A DNA stretch of 64,000 nt from Marinibaculum pumilum (GTDB lineage Bacteria; Pseudomonadota; Alphaproteobacteria; Ferrovibrionales; Ferrovibrionaceae). The DNA lies in the NCBI RefSeq assembly GCF_042646425.1, contig NZ_JBHRTR010000034.1, forward strand, positions 310,001 through 374,000, in the 5' to 3' direction. The notes under the pieces were generated by a model. The model worked only from the letters and a program-made list of their open reading frames with translations, did not search any database and had not been told where the DNA came from. Position numbers and translations under genes: made by a program. Below, one piece after another: positions 8,417-16,657 of the stretch (positions are counted from its first letter, which is position 1; each line of letters opens with the position of its first letter).

Positions 8417-9114
8417 GCGGCGACCGCGACGGCGAGAGCGCCGGCGCCATCCCGGCCACGGATGGCGCCGAAGGGGGCGGCCGCCGGGCGCGGCGCCATG
8501 CCACCCGCGATCCGGCGCGGGCGCAGCGCGACATTCTCGCCGCCGCACGGGCGGAGTTCGCCAGCTTTGGGCTGGCCGGGGCGCGGGTCGACCGGATCGC
8601 CGCCCAGGCCGGCCTGAACAAGCGGATGCTCTACTACTATTTCCACCACAAGGAAGGCCTGTTCACGGCGGTGCTGGAGCAGGTCTACGACGAGCTGTCG
8701 GCGCTGGCGGCGAACCTGGAGGTGGAGACGGGCGCGCCGGCGGCGCTGCTGGCGCAGTTCGTGGACATGGTCTTCGACCATTACGACCGGCACCCGGATT
8801 CCATCACCCTGCTGAACAGCGAGAACCTGCATCGCGGGCGGCATCTGTCCCAGTCGCCCCGGCTGACGGAATTCGGCCCCGGCTTCCGCAAGAACCTGGC
8901 CCGGCTGATCGAGCGCGGCGTGGCCGAGGGCAGCTTCCGCCCTGGCATTTCCGAGGTGCATCTCTACCTCTCCATCGTCGGCCAGATCTATTTCGCGCAG
9001 TCCAACGCGGTGACCCTGTCGATGTTCTTCGGCGAGGACCTGAGCCGGCCCGAGGCGCGGCAGGCCTGGCGCGCCCATGTCCGGCAGATGATCCTGGCGG
9101 GGGTGCGGCCGTAG
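8413..9114 (+). CDS. TetR family transcriptional regulator (probable owner of the TAACC-N4-GGTTA sites)
   Basis: A 233-residue regulator. An N-terminal extension rich in Gly/Arg precedes a TetR DNA-binding domain (RDILAAARAEFASFGL, ARVDRIAAQAGLNKRMLYYY, HHKEGLF; about residues 35-85). The C-terminal ligand domain resembles the RutR/TetR_C type. The TTG start overlaps the permease stop by one codon (TTGA), with GGAGG shortly upstream. Co-expression with a transporter suggests it senses the imported compound or a metabolite of it. Palindromes TAACC-N4-GGTTA lie just downstream of it (9159) and upstream of the operon (imperfect, 7596), the usual placement for autoregulation. Confidence 0.9.
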   Translation: MSGDRDGESAGAIPATDGAEGGGRRARRHATRDPARAQRDILAAARAEFASFGLAGARVDRIAAQAGLNKRMLYYYFHHKEGLFTAVLEQVYDELSALAANLEVETGAPAALLAQFVDMVFDHYDRHPDSITLLNSENLHRGRHLSQSPRLTEFGPGFRKNLARLIERGVAEGSFRPGISEVHLYLSIVGQIYFAQSNAVTLSMFFGEDLSRPEARQAWRAHVRQMILAGVRP

Positions 9115-9158
9115 GCCGTCGCCGGACTGCGGGTGCTTGCCGGCCCGCCGCATCTATG

Positions 9159-9172
9159 TAACCATACGGTTA
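9159..9172. promoter_or_regulatory. Perfect TAACC-ATAC-GGTTA operator upstream of PhyH gene
   Basis: A perfect 5-4-5 inverted repeat 32 bases before the ATG at 9204 and 45 bases after the TetR stop. The same motif occurs in the divergent region of the ABC binding-protein and ATPase genes. It probably binds the TetR protein encoded immediately upstream. Confidence 0.6.
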
Positions 9173-9203
9173 AAAGATGCAGCTGGGCAGGAGGGCATGC
9201 CAG

Positions 9204-10046
9204 ATGACCGCCCCAATGACGTCCGAATCCACTTCGCCCGACCTCGTCGTCCTCGACGACATGCCGCCGGCCGCGTTGTCCCGTGGCGAAGGCCCGACCT
9301 GGCACGACTGGGTCGGCCGATACCGCCGCACCGGCCATGTCACCGTGCCGGCGATCTTCTCGCCGGCACAGATGCAGGGCGCGATCGCCGATGCGATGGC
9401 CTGGAGCGCCGCCTTCCTGGAACAGCTGGATGACGCGAAGCGGGCCTGGTACCTGGACAATTCGGCCAGCCGGGCGGAGGCGCAGTCCGCCGTGCTGCGC
9501 AAGCTGGACAATCCCCATGCCAACCGGCCGCTGTTTCGCCGGCTTGCGGCGCACCGGCCGCTGCTGGACTGCGTGGAAACCTTGATCGGCCGCGGGGTCA
9601 GCGCCTATTTCAGCCAGATCTTCATGAAGCCGCCGCATGGCGGCGGGCCGAAGCCGGTGCACCAGGACAATTACTATTTCGGCCCGGCCGATCCGGACGG
9701 CATGGTCACCGCCTGGATCGCGCTGGAGGATGCCGACCTGGAGAATGGCTGCCTGCACTACGCCGAGGGCAGCCACCTGCACGGCATCGTGCCGCACGAG
9801 GCGCCGCCGGAGCGGCCCTACGACCTGCTGATCCCCCCGGCAAGGGCGGCGACCCGGGAGATGGTGCCGGCGCCGGTGCCGGCGGGCGGCGTCAGCTTCC
9901 ACCACGGCGGCACCTGGCACCAGTCGGCCGACAACAGGTCCGACCGCTGGCGCCGCGCCTGCGCGATCCACTATGTGCGCAACGGCAACCGCTTCGCGCA
10001 TCCGGCCCTGCCCTATGACGAGAGCCTGGTGCTGCGCCTGACCTGA
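9204..10046 (+). CDS. Phytanoyl-CoA dioxygenase (PhyH) family protein
   Basis: A 280-residue Fe(II)/2-oxoglutarate-dependent oxygenase. The metal motif HxD is at VHQDNYYFG (H153, D155), followed by ENGCLHYAEGSHLHG, the usual double-stranded beta-helix strand, and a distal His in FHHGGTWHQSADN. ATG 9204 is used because GGAGGG lies about 9 nt upstream; an ATG at 9177 is further from any ribosome site and overlaps the operator zone. It likely hydroxylates a small molecule handled by the neighbouring TetR/ABC system, since it carries that operator. The GNAT gene follows after 11 bases. Confidence 0.9.
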   Translation: MTAPMTSESTSPDLVVLDDMPPAALSRGEGPTWHDWVGRYRRTGHVTVPAIFSPAQMQGAIADAMAWSAAFLEQLDDAKRAWYLDNSASRAEAQSAVLRKLDNPHANRPLFRRLAAHRPLLDCVETLIGRGVSAYFSQIFMKPPHGGGPKPVHQDNYYFGPADPDGMVTAWIALEDADLENGCLHYAEGSHLHGIVPHEAPPERPYDLLIPPARAATREMVPAPVPAGGVSFHHGGTWHQSADNRSDRWRRACAIHYVRNGNRFAHPALPYDESLVLRLT

Positions 10047-10057
10047 GGGGCGCGCCC

Positions 10058-10540
10058 GTGGTGGTGCATTTCCGCATTGCCGGTGCGGGCGACATTGCCG
10101 CTGTCCGCGCGATCACGAAGCGGGCCTATGCCGCATGGCTGCCCGTGCTCGGCTATCCGCCGGAGCCGGTGACCGCGGACCATCAGGCCTGGATCGCGGA
10201 CGGCAAGGTCCTGCTCGCCTGCGACGGGGAAACGGCGGTCGGCCTGGTCGAGGTCGAGCCGGGCGAGGTGCGCGACCTGGTCTACAACCTGGCCGTCGAT
10301 CCCGGCCATGCCGGCAAGGGCATCGGCCGTACCCTGCTGGCCGAGGCGGAGCGCCGTGCGGCGGCGGCCGGCAAGGCGGCCGTCTGGCTCTACACCAATG
10401 CCCTGATGGAACGGAACATCGCGCTCTATGCGTCCCTCGGCTATCGCGAGACGGGGCGCCGGCCGAACCCGGCGCGGCCCGGCTTCACGATCGTGGAGAT
10501 GGAGAAACCCGTCCCGGCGCCACCGCCCGGTCCCCGCTGA
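10058..10540 (+). CDS. GNAT family N-acetyltransferase
   Basis: A 160-residue acetyltransferase. The acetyl-CoA pyrophosphate loop is seen at NLAVDPGHAGKGIGRTLL (motif A, about residues 85-103), followed by a conserved ALYASLGYRETGR near the C-terminus. The target is unknown. The start is GTG 10058, with GAGGGG upstream; it is 11 bases after the PhyH stop, so the two probably share a transcript. It ends at a strong hairpin before the convergent TetR gene. Confidence 0.88.
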   Translation: MVVHFRIAGAGDIAAVRAITKRAYAAWLPVLGYPPEPVTADHQAWIADGKVLLACDGETAVGLVEVEPGEVRDLVYNLAVDPGHAGKGIGRTLLAEAERRAAAAGKAAVWLYTNALMERNIALYASLGYRETGRRPNPARPGFTIVEMEKPVPAPPPGPR

Positions 10541-10544
10541 TCCC

Positions 10545-10566
10545 GGGCCGCCGGGGCGGGCGGCCC
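10545..10566. terminator. Hairpin terminator between convergent genes
   Basis: GGGCCGCC (10545-10552) pairs perfectly with GGCGGCCC (10559-10566) around a 6-base loop. It lies between the GNAT gene (plus) and the TetR gene (minus), so it can serve both. There is no T tract, which is common at this GC content. Confidence 0.5.
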
Positions 10567-10576
10567 GCCTATGGCC

Positions 10577-11215
10577 TCAATAGGCGTCCGGCGTGCGCGG
10601 CGGCAGAAGCATCGCGGTGACGGCGCGGGCCAGGCGCCCGGCCATGGCCTCCGGCGCCTCGCCGCCGGCCTCGCTGCGCAGCCAGCGGATCACCAGCCAC
10701 ATGATGCCGCTGGCCTGGATCGTCAGCATGTCGGCGGTGGTGGCACCGCTGCGCCGCACCGCAGCCTCGAACGCGCCGGGCAGCAGGCGGGCGGACAGGA
10801 ACGCCACCAGTTCGTCGAAGAACTGGGCCGTGCCGGCGCCGTCCAGCACCCGCAGGTAGAACGGTCGGTGCGCCAGCAGGTGCTGCAGGACCGGCAGGGC
10901 ATGGCGCTCGATGCGGCGCTGGATCTCGTCTTCCGTCAGCGGGCCGTCCGCAGGGGCGGGATCCAGGAGCGCCGGATCCAGCGGCGGATAGGCCGCCGAC
11001 AGGCGGGCAAGCGCCGCCTGCTGGGCCGCCTCCGCCACACTGGCGAAGTGCTGGTAGAAGGTCGGTCGGGTCACCCCGGCCGTCTCCACCACCCGGGTGA
11101 TCGAGATGCCGGCCAGCGGTTCGCTGTCGGCCAGCGCCGTCACGGCCGCCAGCAGCGCCTCCAGGCTGCGCAGGAAGCGGGGGTCGGCGGACTTGCGGTC
11201 GGCTGCGGCAGACAT
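10577..11215 (-). CDS. TetR family repressor, probably of the adjacent CYP102 gene
   Basis: A 212-residue TetR protein. The helix-turn-helix domain (SLEALLAAVTALA, GISITRVVETAGVTRPTFYQHF; about residues 16-60) is clear, and the C-terminal ligand domain is not assignable to a substrate class. It is divergent from the P450 fusion gene with 129 bases between them, which hold an inverted repeat at 11278-11300. In Bacillus the BM3 P450 is controlled by the TetR-family repressor Bm3R1 from a comparable position, so the same logic is likely here; direct evidence is absent. Confidence 0.88.
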   Translation of the reverse strand: MSAAADRKSADPRFLRSLEALLAAVTALADSEPLAGISITRVVETAGVTRPTFYQHFASVAEAAQQAALARLSAAYPPLDPALLDPAPADGPLTEDEIQRRIERHALPVLQHLLAHRPFYLRVLDGAGTAQFFDELVAFLSARLLPGAFEAAVRRSGATTADMLTIQASGIMWLVIRWLRSEAGGEAPEAMAGRLARAVTAMLLPPRTPDAY

Positions 11216-11277
11216 CGGGCCCCCGGACGATCAATGAAGCTTCAGGGCATGCATCTTGACGCAGGCCTGCCTCGTCA

Positions 11278-11300
11278 CTAATTTTACATTCGTAAATTAG
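11278..11300. promoter_or_regulatory. Palindromic operator in TetR/CYP102 divergent region
   Basis: The core TTTAC-ATTC-GTAAA (11283-11296) is a perfect 5-4-5 inverted repeat, and the arms extend to CTAAT and ATTAG with one extra T on the left. A possible plus-strand promoter, TTGACG (11256) with TAATTT (11279) 17 bases on, would have its -10 inside the palindrome, so binding should block the P450 gene. It differs in sequence from the TAACC-N4-GGTTA sites. Confidence 0.6.
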
Positions 11301-11344
11301 ATCGCCGGCCGCCGGCGGTCAAGCCGCTGCGCAAGAGGTCCCCG

Positions 11345-14300
11345 GTGGTCCAGACCCATCCCGTTCCCCAGCCGCCGACCCGGCCGATCGTCGGCAACCT
11401 GCCGCAGATCGATTCCGACAACCCGGTGCAGAGCCTGATCAGCCTGGCCGGCGAATACGGCCCCTTCTTCAAGCTGCGGCTGGTCGACACCGAGATGTAT
11501 GTCGCCAGTTCGCAGGAGCTGGTGAACGAGCTCTGCGACGAGAGCCGCTTCAACAAGCGGCTGCACGGGCCCTTGCAGGAGATCCGCGCCTTTGCCGGCG
11601 ACGGCCTGTTCACCGCCCATAACAGCGAGCCGAACTGGGAGAAGGCGCATCGCATCCTGATGCCGGCCTTCGGGCCGATCGGCGTGCGCGGCATGTTCGA
11701 CCGGATGCTGGACATCGCCGACCAGATGTTCGTGCGCTGGGAGCGGTTCGGCCCCGACGCCCCGATCGACGTCGCCGACAACATGACCCGGCTGACCCTG
11801 GACACGATTGCGCTCTGCGCCTTCGACTACCGGTTCAACAGCTTCTACCGGGAAGAACTGCATCCCTTCGTCGCCGCCATGGTCGGCGCGCTGCAGGAGG
11901 CCGGGATGCGCGGCCGCCGGCTGCCCGGCATGAACAGCCTGCTGGTCCACAAGGCGCAGCGCTACCGCAGCAATGCCGCGCTGATGCAGTCGGTCGCGCA
12001 GCAGCTGATCGCGGAACGCCGGCGCGACCCGGAGGGCGCGGCGAAGCAAGACCTGCTGAACCTGATGCTGAACGGCAGGGACCCGGTCACCGGCGAAGGC
12101 CTGAGCGACGAGAATATCGGCTACCAGATGGTGACCTTCCTGATCGCCGGGCACGAGACCACCAGCGGGCTGCTGTCCTTCGCCACCTACCTGCTGCTGA
12201 AGAACCCGGAGGCGATGGCCCGGGCGCGCGCCATCGTCGACGCGGTTCTGGGCGACCGGATGCCCCGGGTCGAGGATCTGGCGCAGCTGCGCCATATCGA
12301 GCAGATCCTGATGGAGAGCCTGCGGCTCTGGCCGACGGCGTCGATATTTGCGGTGAAGCCACTTGAGGAGACGGTGCTGGGCGGCCGCTATCCGCTGAAG
12401 CCCAGCGACACGGTCCTGATCCTGGAGCCGGTCCTGCACCGCGACCCCGCCGTCTGGGGGCCGGATGCAGAAGCCTTCCGGCCCGAACGCTTCGCGCCGG
12501 AGACGGCAGCGAAGCTGCCGCCGAACGCCTGGAAGCCGTTCGGCAACGGCGCCCGTGCCTGCATCGGCCGCCCCTTCGCGATGCAGGAGGCGCAGCTGGT
12601 GCTGACCCTGATGCTGCAGCGTTTCGACATCGCCTTCGACGATCCCGGCTACCGGCTGAAGATCCACGAGACCCTGACCATCAAGCCGGAAGGGCTGCGG
12701 ATCCGCGCCACGCCGCGCCGGCCCTCCGCCGGCCTGCGGGGCGGCGGGTCGGCGGCCGCGGAGCTGCCGGCACCCGTCGCGGTGCAATCCGCGGCCCTGG
12801 AGCCGGCAGGGCAGCCGGAGATCGCGCAGCCGGCGGACGGCATCCCGCTGGCGGTGCTCTACGGCAGCAATACCGGCTCCGCGGAAGCCTTCGCCCGGCG
12901 CATCGCGGGAGAGGCGGCGGTGCAGGGCTTTGCCGCGCGCCTGGCGCCGATGGACGAAGGGATCGACACCCTGCAGGGGGAGGGGGCGCTGGTTGTCGTC
13001 ACCGCCTCCTACGAGGGCCAGCCCCCCGACAATGCGCGGCGCTTCATGGCGCATGTCGAGGCGCTGCCCGAAGGCGCGCTCGCGGGCCTGAACTTCGCCG
13101 TGATGGGCTGCGGCAACCGGCAATGGGCCCGCACCTGGCAGGCGATCCCGAAGCGGGTCGATGCGGCGCTGTCGCGCGCCGGGGCGGTGCGGGTCGCCGA
13201 TCGCGGCGAGGCGGATTCCGGCGGCGACTTCTTCGGCGCCTTCGACGAATGGTATGGCGGGCTCTGGCAGCCCATGGCGGCCGCCTTCGGGCGCGAGGCC
13301 GCGCCCCGGGAACCGGGTGCCGCCGCCGTCCGGGTGGAGTTCGTCGCCGCCGGCCGCGAGGATGCCCTGCGGCTGAACGAACTGCAGGCCGGCACCGTGG
13401 TGGAGAACCGCGAGCTGGTGGACATGGCGGCGCCGAACGCCCGGTCGAAACGGCATCTGGAATTCGCCCTGCCGGCGGGCGCCAGCTACCGGGCCGGCGA
13501 CTATCTCGCCGTGCTTGCCAGCAACCATGGCGACATCGTCGCCAGGGCGCTGCGCCGCTTCGGGCTGAAGGCGGACAGCCAGGTCGTGCTGCACCAGGCC
13601 ACCGGCGCGGCGGCGCTGCCGACCGGCCATCCGGTCAGCTGCGGCGACCTGCTGGCCGACTATGTCGAACTGGCGCAGCCGGCGACCCGCGCGCAGGTCG
13701 CGGAGCTGGCCGCCGCGACGGCCTGCCCGCCGGAGCGCCAGGCGCTGCAGGCGCTGGCCGGCGACGGCTACGATGCCGGCGTGCTGGAGCCGCGCTGCAG
13801 CGTGCTGGACCTGCTGGAACGCTTCGCCTCCTGCGACCTGGATTTCGGCCGCTTCCTGGCCATGCTGCCGCCGATGCGGGCGCGGCAATACTCGATCTCC
13901 TCCTCGCCGCTGTGGCGGGGCGATCATGTCACCCTGACCATCGCCGTGGTCGATGCCCCGGCGCTGTCGGGGGCCGGTCGCCATCGCGGCGTCGCCTCCT
14001 CCTACCTGGCGGGGCTGCAGCCCGGCGACCGGGTCGCGATCGCGGTGCGGCCGTCGAAGGCGCATTTCGAGCCGCCGGCGGACCCGGCGGTGCCGATGGT
14101 GATGATCTGCGCCGGGTCCGGCATCGCGCCGTTCCGCGGCTTCATCCAGGAGCGTGCCGCACAGAAGGCCGCCGGCCGCGCGGTCGGGCCGTCGCTGCTG
14201 TTCTTCGGCGTCGACCATCCCGATGTGGACTTCCTCTACCGCGACGAGCTGGCGCGCTGGGAGGGCGACGGCGTGGTGTCCGTGATGCCCGCCTTTTCCG

Positions 14301-14563
14301 AGGCGCCGGAACAGGGGCCGGAAGGCGCCATGCCCTTCGTTCAGCACCGGGTCTGGGCGGAGCGCGCGCGCATCGCAGAGCTGTTCGAGCAGGGCGCCAT
14401 CGTCTTCGTCTGCGGCGACGGCAAGCACATGGCCCCTGCGGCACGAGAAACACTGGTGCGCATCTACCAGGAGGCCACCGGCGACGCGGACGATGCGGCG
14501 CAGGCCTGGGCCGACGAGATGGAGCATGTGCACGGCCGCTACGTCTCCGACGTCTTCGCCTGA
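11345..14563 (+). CDS. CYP102-type self-sufficient cytochrome P450 (P450 BM3-like fusion with CPR reductase)
   Basis: A 1072-residue single-chain monooxygenase that needs no separate redox partner and typically hydroxylates long-chain fatty acids. The P450 domain (1-460) has the I-helix AGHETTS, the ExxR helix ESLRLWP and the haem loop FGNGARACIGRP with ligand Cys406 (Cys400 in BM3). A linker leads to a flavodoxin-like FMN domain (LYGSNTGSAEAF, near 505), then the FAD domain (RQYSISSSPLW, near 847; GVASSYLAG) and the NADPH domain (CAGSGIAPFRGF; final aromatic-rich end YVSDVFA). GTG 11345 follows AAGAGGT. The length equals that of full CYP102 proteins and no truncation is seen. Control by the divergent TetR is likely. 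Confidence 0.96.
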   Translation: MVQTHPVPQPPTRPIVGNLPQIDSDNPVQSLISLAGEYGPFFKLRLVDTEMYVASSQELVNELCDESRFNKRLHGPLQEIRAFAGDGLFTAHNSEPNWEKAHRILMPAFGPIGVRGMFDRMLDIADQMFVRWERFGPDAPIDVADNMTRLTLDTIALCAFDYRFNSFYREELHPFVAAMVGALQEAGMRGRRLPGMNSLLVHKAQRYRSNAALMQSVAQQLIAERRRDPEGAAKQDLLNLMLNGRDPVTGEGLSDENIGYQMVTFLIAGHETTSGLLSFATYLLLKNPEAMARARAIVDAVLGDRMPRVEDLAQLRHIEQILMESLRLWPTASIFAVKPLEETVLGGRYPLKPSDTVLILEPVLHRDPAVWGPDAEAFRPERFAPETAAKLPPNAWKPFGNGARACIGRPFAMQEAQLVLTLMLQRFDIAFDDPGYRLKIHETLTIKPEGLRIRATPRRPSAGLRGGGSAAAELPAPVAVQSAALEPAGQPEIAQPADGIPLAVLYGSNTGSAEAFARRIAGEAAVQGFAARLAPMDEGIDTLQGEGALVVVTASYEGQPPDNARRFMAHVEALPEGALAGLNFAVMGCGNRQWARTWQAIPKRVDAALSRAGAVRVADRGEADSGGDFFGAFDEWYGGLWQPMAAAFGREAAPREPGAAAVRVEFVAAGREDALRLNELQAGTVVENRELVDMAAPNARSKRHLEFALPAGASYRAGDYLAVLASNHGDIVARALRRFGLKADSQVVLHQATGAAALPTGHPVSCGDLLADYVELAQPATRAQVAELAAATACPPERQALQALAGDGYDAGVLEPRCSVLDLLERFASCDLDFGRFLAMLPPMRARQYSISSSPLWRGDHVTLTIAVVDAPALSGAGRHRGVASSYLAGLQPGDRVAIAVRPSKAHFEPPADPAVPMVMICAGSGIAPFRGFIQERAAQKAAGRAVGPSLLFFGVDHPDVDFLYRDELARWEGDGVVSVMPAFSEAPEQGPEGAMPFVQHRVWAERARIAELFEQGAIVFVCGDGKHMAPAARETLVRIYQEATGDADDAAQAWADEMEHVHGRYVSDVFA

Positions 14564-14677
14564 GCGGCCCCTTCCCGGCGCCCCTGCCATCCTGCGCGCA
14601 TCGACGCCCTCCCGTCGCGGCGCTACCCTGCAGTCGATGCGTGTGGGTCTGTGCGGGTGCTGTCGGGGAACCGGGAT

Positions 14678-15232
14678 ATGAGCGGGAAGGGCTTCGTCGA
14701 CCGCGTGTTGTATCGGGTCTTCGGCGATCCGGTTGCGCCGGACCCTGCGCCGTCCCGGCCCGCTGCTCGGTCCCGGAAGACGCCGCCCGAGCCCCGAGCG
14801 GAGCCGCGCGCCGAGCCCCGAGCCGAGCAGCGGCCGGAGCCGCGTCTCGCGCCGCGTGCCGCAGCGACAGGCGCATCTCGGGCCGAAACACCCTCTGCCG
14901 CGTCTTCCACCCCTGCCGGAGGGGAGGCGCCGCAACCCGGCCGGCCCGGCTTCGACCAGTGGATGGACGGCATCGCCGCGACCGACAAGGCGATGGAGGC
15001 CGCCGCCAGCGCACTGGACCCCGACGCCTGGGCGAACATGCCGGGCTGCGCCGACGAGGAGCTGATGCGGCGGCGCAGGACCTGCCGGCGCATCGCCAAG
15101 CTGGTGATCGACAGCTACCAGAAGGTCGTCGACGAAAGCGAAGAGGCCCGCAACCGCGACAGGGCCCGCAGGGTGATGCGGGAGGGGCTCGACGATCCGC
15201 GGATCTCTCTGTCGGACTTCATGCGGCAGTAG
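14678..15232 (+). CDS. Protein of unknown function with EPRA repeats
   Basis: A 184-residue, probably cytoplasmic protein. After a short N-terminus (MSGKGFVDRVLYRVFG) there is a low-complexity Pro/Glu/Arg region with tandem EPRAEPRAEPRAEQRPEP (about residues 37-60), visible in the DNA as repeated GAGCC-CGAGC blocks. The C-terminal 90 residues are helical and charged (FDQWMDGIAATDKAMEAAA, DEELMRRRRTCRRIAKLVID). ATG 14678 has GGGGA 8 nt upstream; GTG 14651 would add nine residues. Its stop overlaps the 3' end of the convergent isomerase gene by 14 bases. I do not recognise the family. Confidence 0.6.
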   Translation: MSGKGFVDRVLYRVFGDPVAPDPAPSRPAARSRKTPPEPRAEPRAEPRAEQRPEPRLAPRAAATGASRAETPSAASSTPAGGEAPQPGRPGFDQWMDGIAATDKAMEAAASALDPDAWANMPGCADEELMRRRRTCRRIAKLVIDSYQKVVDESEEARNRDRARRVMREGLDDPRISLSDFMRQ

Positions 15233-15854
15233 CGGGTGGTCGGGGCGCCTGCCCCTTCGGGGCATCCGGCTGCGCGCGGGGATGCGCATGCCGGAAGGCA
15301 TCGATTTCCATGCAGGCCGCATTGATCCGCGTCACGACGGGGAAGGCGTCGGCCGTGCCGCCGAAATAGGAAAAGCCGGTGACCTGGCTGACCAGGCAGA
15401 TATCGGCCAGGGTCGCCCGGTCGCCATGGCAGAACATGCCGGTTTCCGCATCGCGCGCCAGATGGCCCTCCATCGCCTCCAGCGCCCTGCCCATGAAATG
15501 CCGGCTCCACGCCATGTACTGCGCCTCGCCTCGGCCGAGCTCGACTTCCAGATACGTGCGGACGCGGGGCGAGACCAGCGGATGGCCGTCGGCCACGGCC
15601 ATCTGGGCCAGGGCACGGACGCGCGCCCGCCCGGGAGGGTCGGCGGGCAGCAGCGGCGGCTCCGGACAGGTGTCCTCGAAATATTCAATGATCGCCATGG
15701 ACTGGACGAGGCTGCGCCCGTCATCGAGCACCAGCACCGGGATGGCGCCCTGCGGATTGATCGCAAGAAATGCCGGATCGTGCTGCCGGCCCTCGCCAAG
15801 ATCGACCTGGCGCTCTTCAGCCGTGACGCCGTTCAGGTTCATGACGATGCGCAC
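15219..15854 (-). CDS. Maleylacetoacetate isomerase-like GST, 5' end interrupted by an in-frame TGA
   Basis: The 211-residue open part matches zeta-class GST / maleylacetoacetate isomerase (glutathione-dependent step of Tyr/Phe breakdown): INPQGAIPVLVLDDG with LVQSMAIIEYFEDT, and GDRATLADICLVSQV. GTG 15854 gives the longest open frame. The family N-terminus is present upstream in the same frame: ATG at 15896 encodes MIVYTW, then a TGA (15876-15878), then GSLAAFRVRIVMNLNG. The TGA falls two codons before the expected catalytic Ser, at a position usually Phe or Trp, so TGG to TGA is a simple explanation. If the GTG start is used the protein lacks the first strand and active-site Ser. It is either a pseudogene, a sequencing error or readthrough. 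Confidence 0.75.
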   Translation of the reverse strand: MRIVMNLNGVTAEERQVDLGEGRQHDPAFLAINPQGAIPVLVLDDGRSLVQSMAIIEYFEDTCPEPPLLPADPPGRARVRALAQMAVADGHPLVSPRVRTYLEVELGRGEAQYMAWSRHFMGRALEAMEGHLARDAETGMFCHGDRATLADICLVSQVTGFSYFGGTADAFPVVTRINAACMEIDAFRHAHPRAQPDAPKGQAPRPPATAA

Positions 15855-15938
15855 GCGAAAGGCGGCCAGCGAACCTCACCAGGTGTAGACGATCATGCGC
15901 TTGTCCCCGCCGATTGCGGCCGCGACGGATGCTGCCCG

Positions 15939-16559
15939 TCAGGCGGCGACCGTCCCCGCCCGGGGGAGGAAGGGCGCGACGACCGCCCTGGCCCGGTCGA
16001 CATATGCCGTCTTCTCGCCCACCGGGGCGACATAGTGCAAGGCCGCTTCGGCATCCGCCATGGATGCGCCGCGGGCGATCATCCAGGCGGCCAGGTACGG
16101 GGAGGCGAGGCAGCCGCCTGCCGTGGCGAGATTGCCATGCGCGATGAACGGCGCGTCGATCACCCGCACCCCGGCCTCGATCACCCAGGGCTTCGTTGTC
16201 AGGTCCGTGCAGGCTGGCAGGTCGCCGATCAGGCCCAGCGTCGCCAGCAGCAGGGTGCCGGAGCATTGCGCGGCCACGAGCTGGCGCGACGGGTCGAGCC
16301 GGATCCGCGACAGCAATGCGCGATCGGCGGCGATCTCGCGGGTCCGGATCCCGCTGCCGATTAGCACCGCATCGGCCTCTGCGGCGAATTCCAGCGGCTT
16401 CTGCCGCTGGACTGTCACCCCGTTCATCGAGGTGACCTGCTCCCCCGGCGCGGTGATATGGGCCGCCCAGCCATGTGGCTTCATGCGATTCAGGATCGCC
16501 GCTGCGACGAACGAATCCAGTTCGTTGAACCCCTCGAATGTCAGGACCGCGATCTGCAT
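15939..16559 (-). CDS. DJ-1/PfpI family (GATase1-like) protein
   Basis: A 206-residue flavodoxin-like protein of the DJ-1/PfpI superfamily. The nucleophile elbow is VAAQCSGTLLLA with Cys99, and ADAVLIGSG lies on the preceding strand. Members act as glyoxalases, isocyanide hydratases or chaperones, or as the ligand domain of AraC regulators; no DNA-binding domain is attached here. The start is the second of two nearby ATGs (16559) because AAGGAG is 6 nt before it and directly abuts the first. Neighbours give no pathway clue. Confidence 0.88.
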   Translation of the reverse strand: MQIAVLTFEGFNELDSFVAAAILNRMKPHGWAAHITAPGEQVTSMNGVTVQRQKPLEFAAEADAVLIGSGIRTREIAADRALLSRIRLDPSRQLVAAQCSGTLLLATLGLIGDLPACTDLTTKPWVIEAGVRVIDAPFIAHGNLATAGGCLASPYLAAWMIARGASMADAEAALHYVAPVGEKTAYVDRARAVVAPFLPRAGTVAA

Positions 16560-16657
16560 GAACATCTCCTTCGGCAGCGGCCTCGCGGCCTGCGCCTCAT
16601 CCCCGGAGCGGAAGATACACGGTGGCGGCCGGAACGGGTATCGCCGGGCGGTGCCGC

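Noticed and set aside
11297..15322. A 1341-codon open frame on the minus strand opposite the P450 fusion gene
   Set aside because: It is the antisense of a gene with complete P450 and reductase motifs; its product is His/Arg/Gln-rich without domains, as expected from GC-rich antisense frames.
15876..15878. UGA as selenocysteine in the isomerase-like gene
   Set aside because: The aligned family residue is Phe/Trp and not the catalytic Cys or Ser, and I saw no SECIS-like hairpin directly after it.
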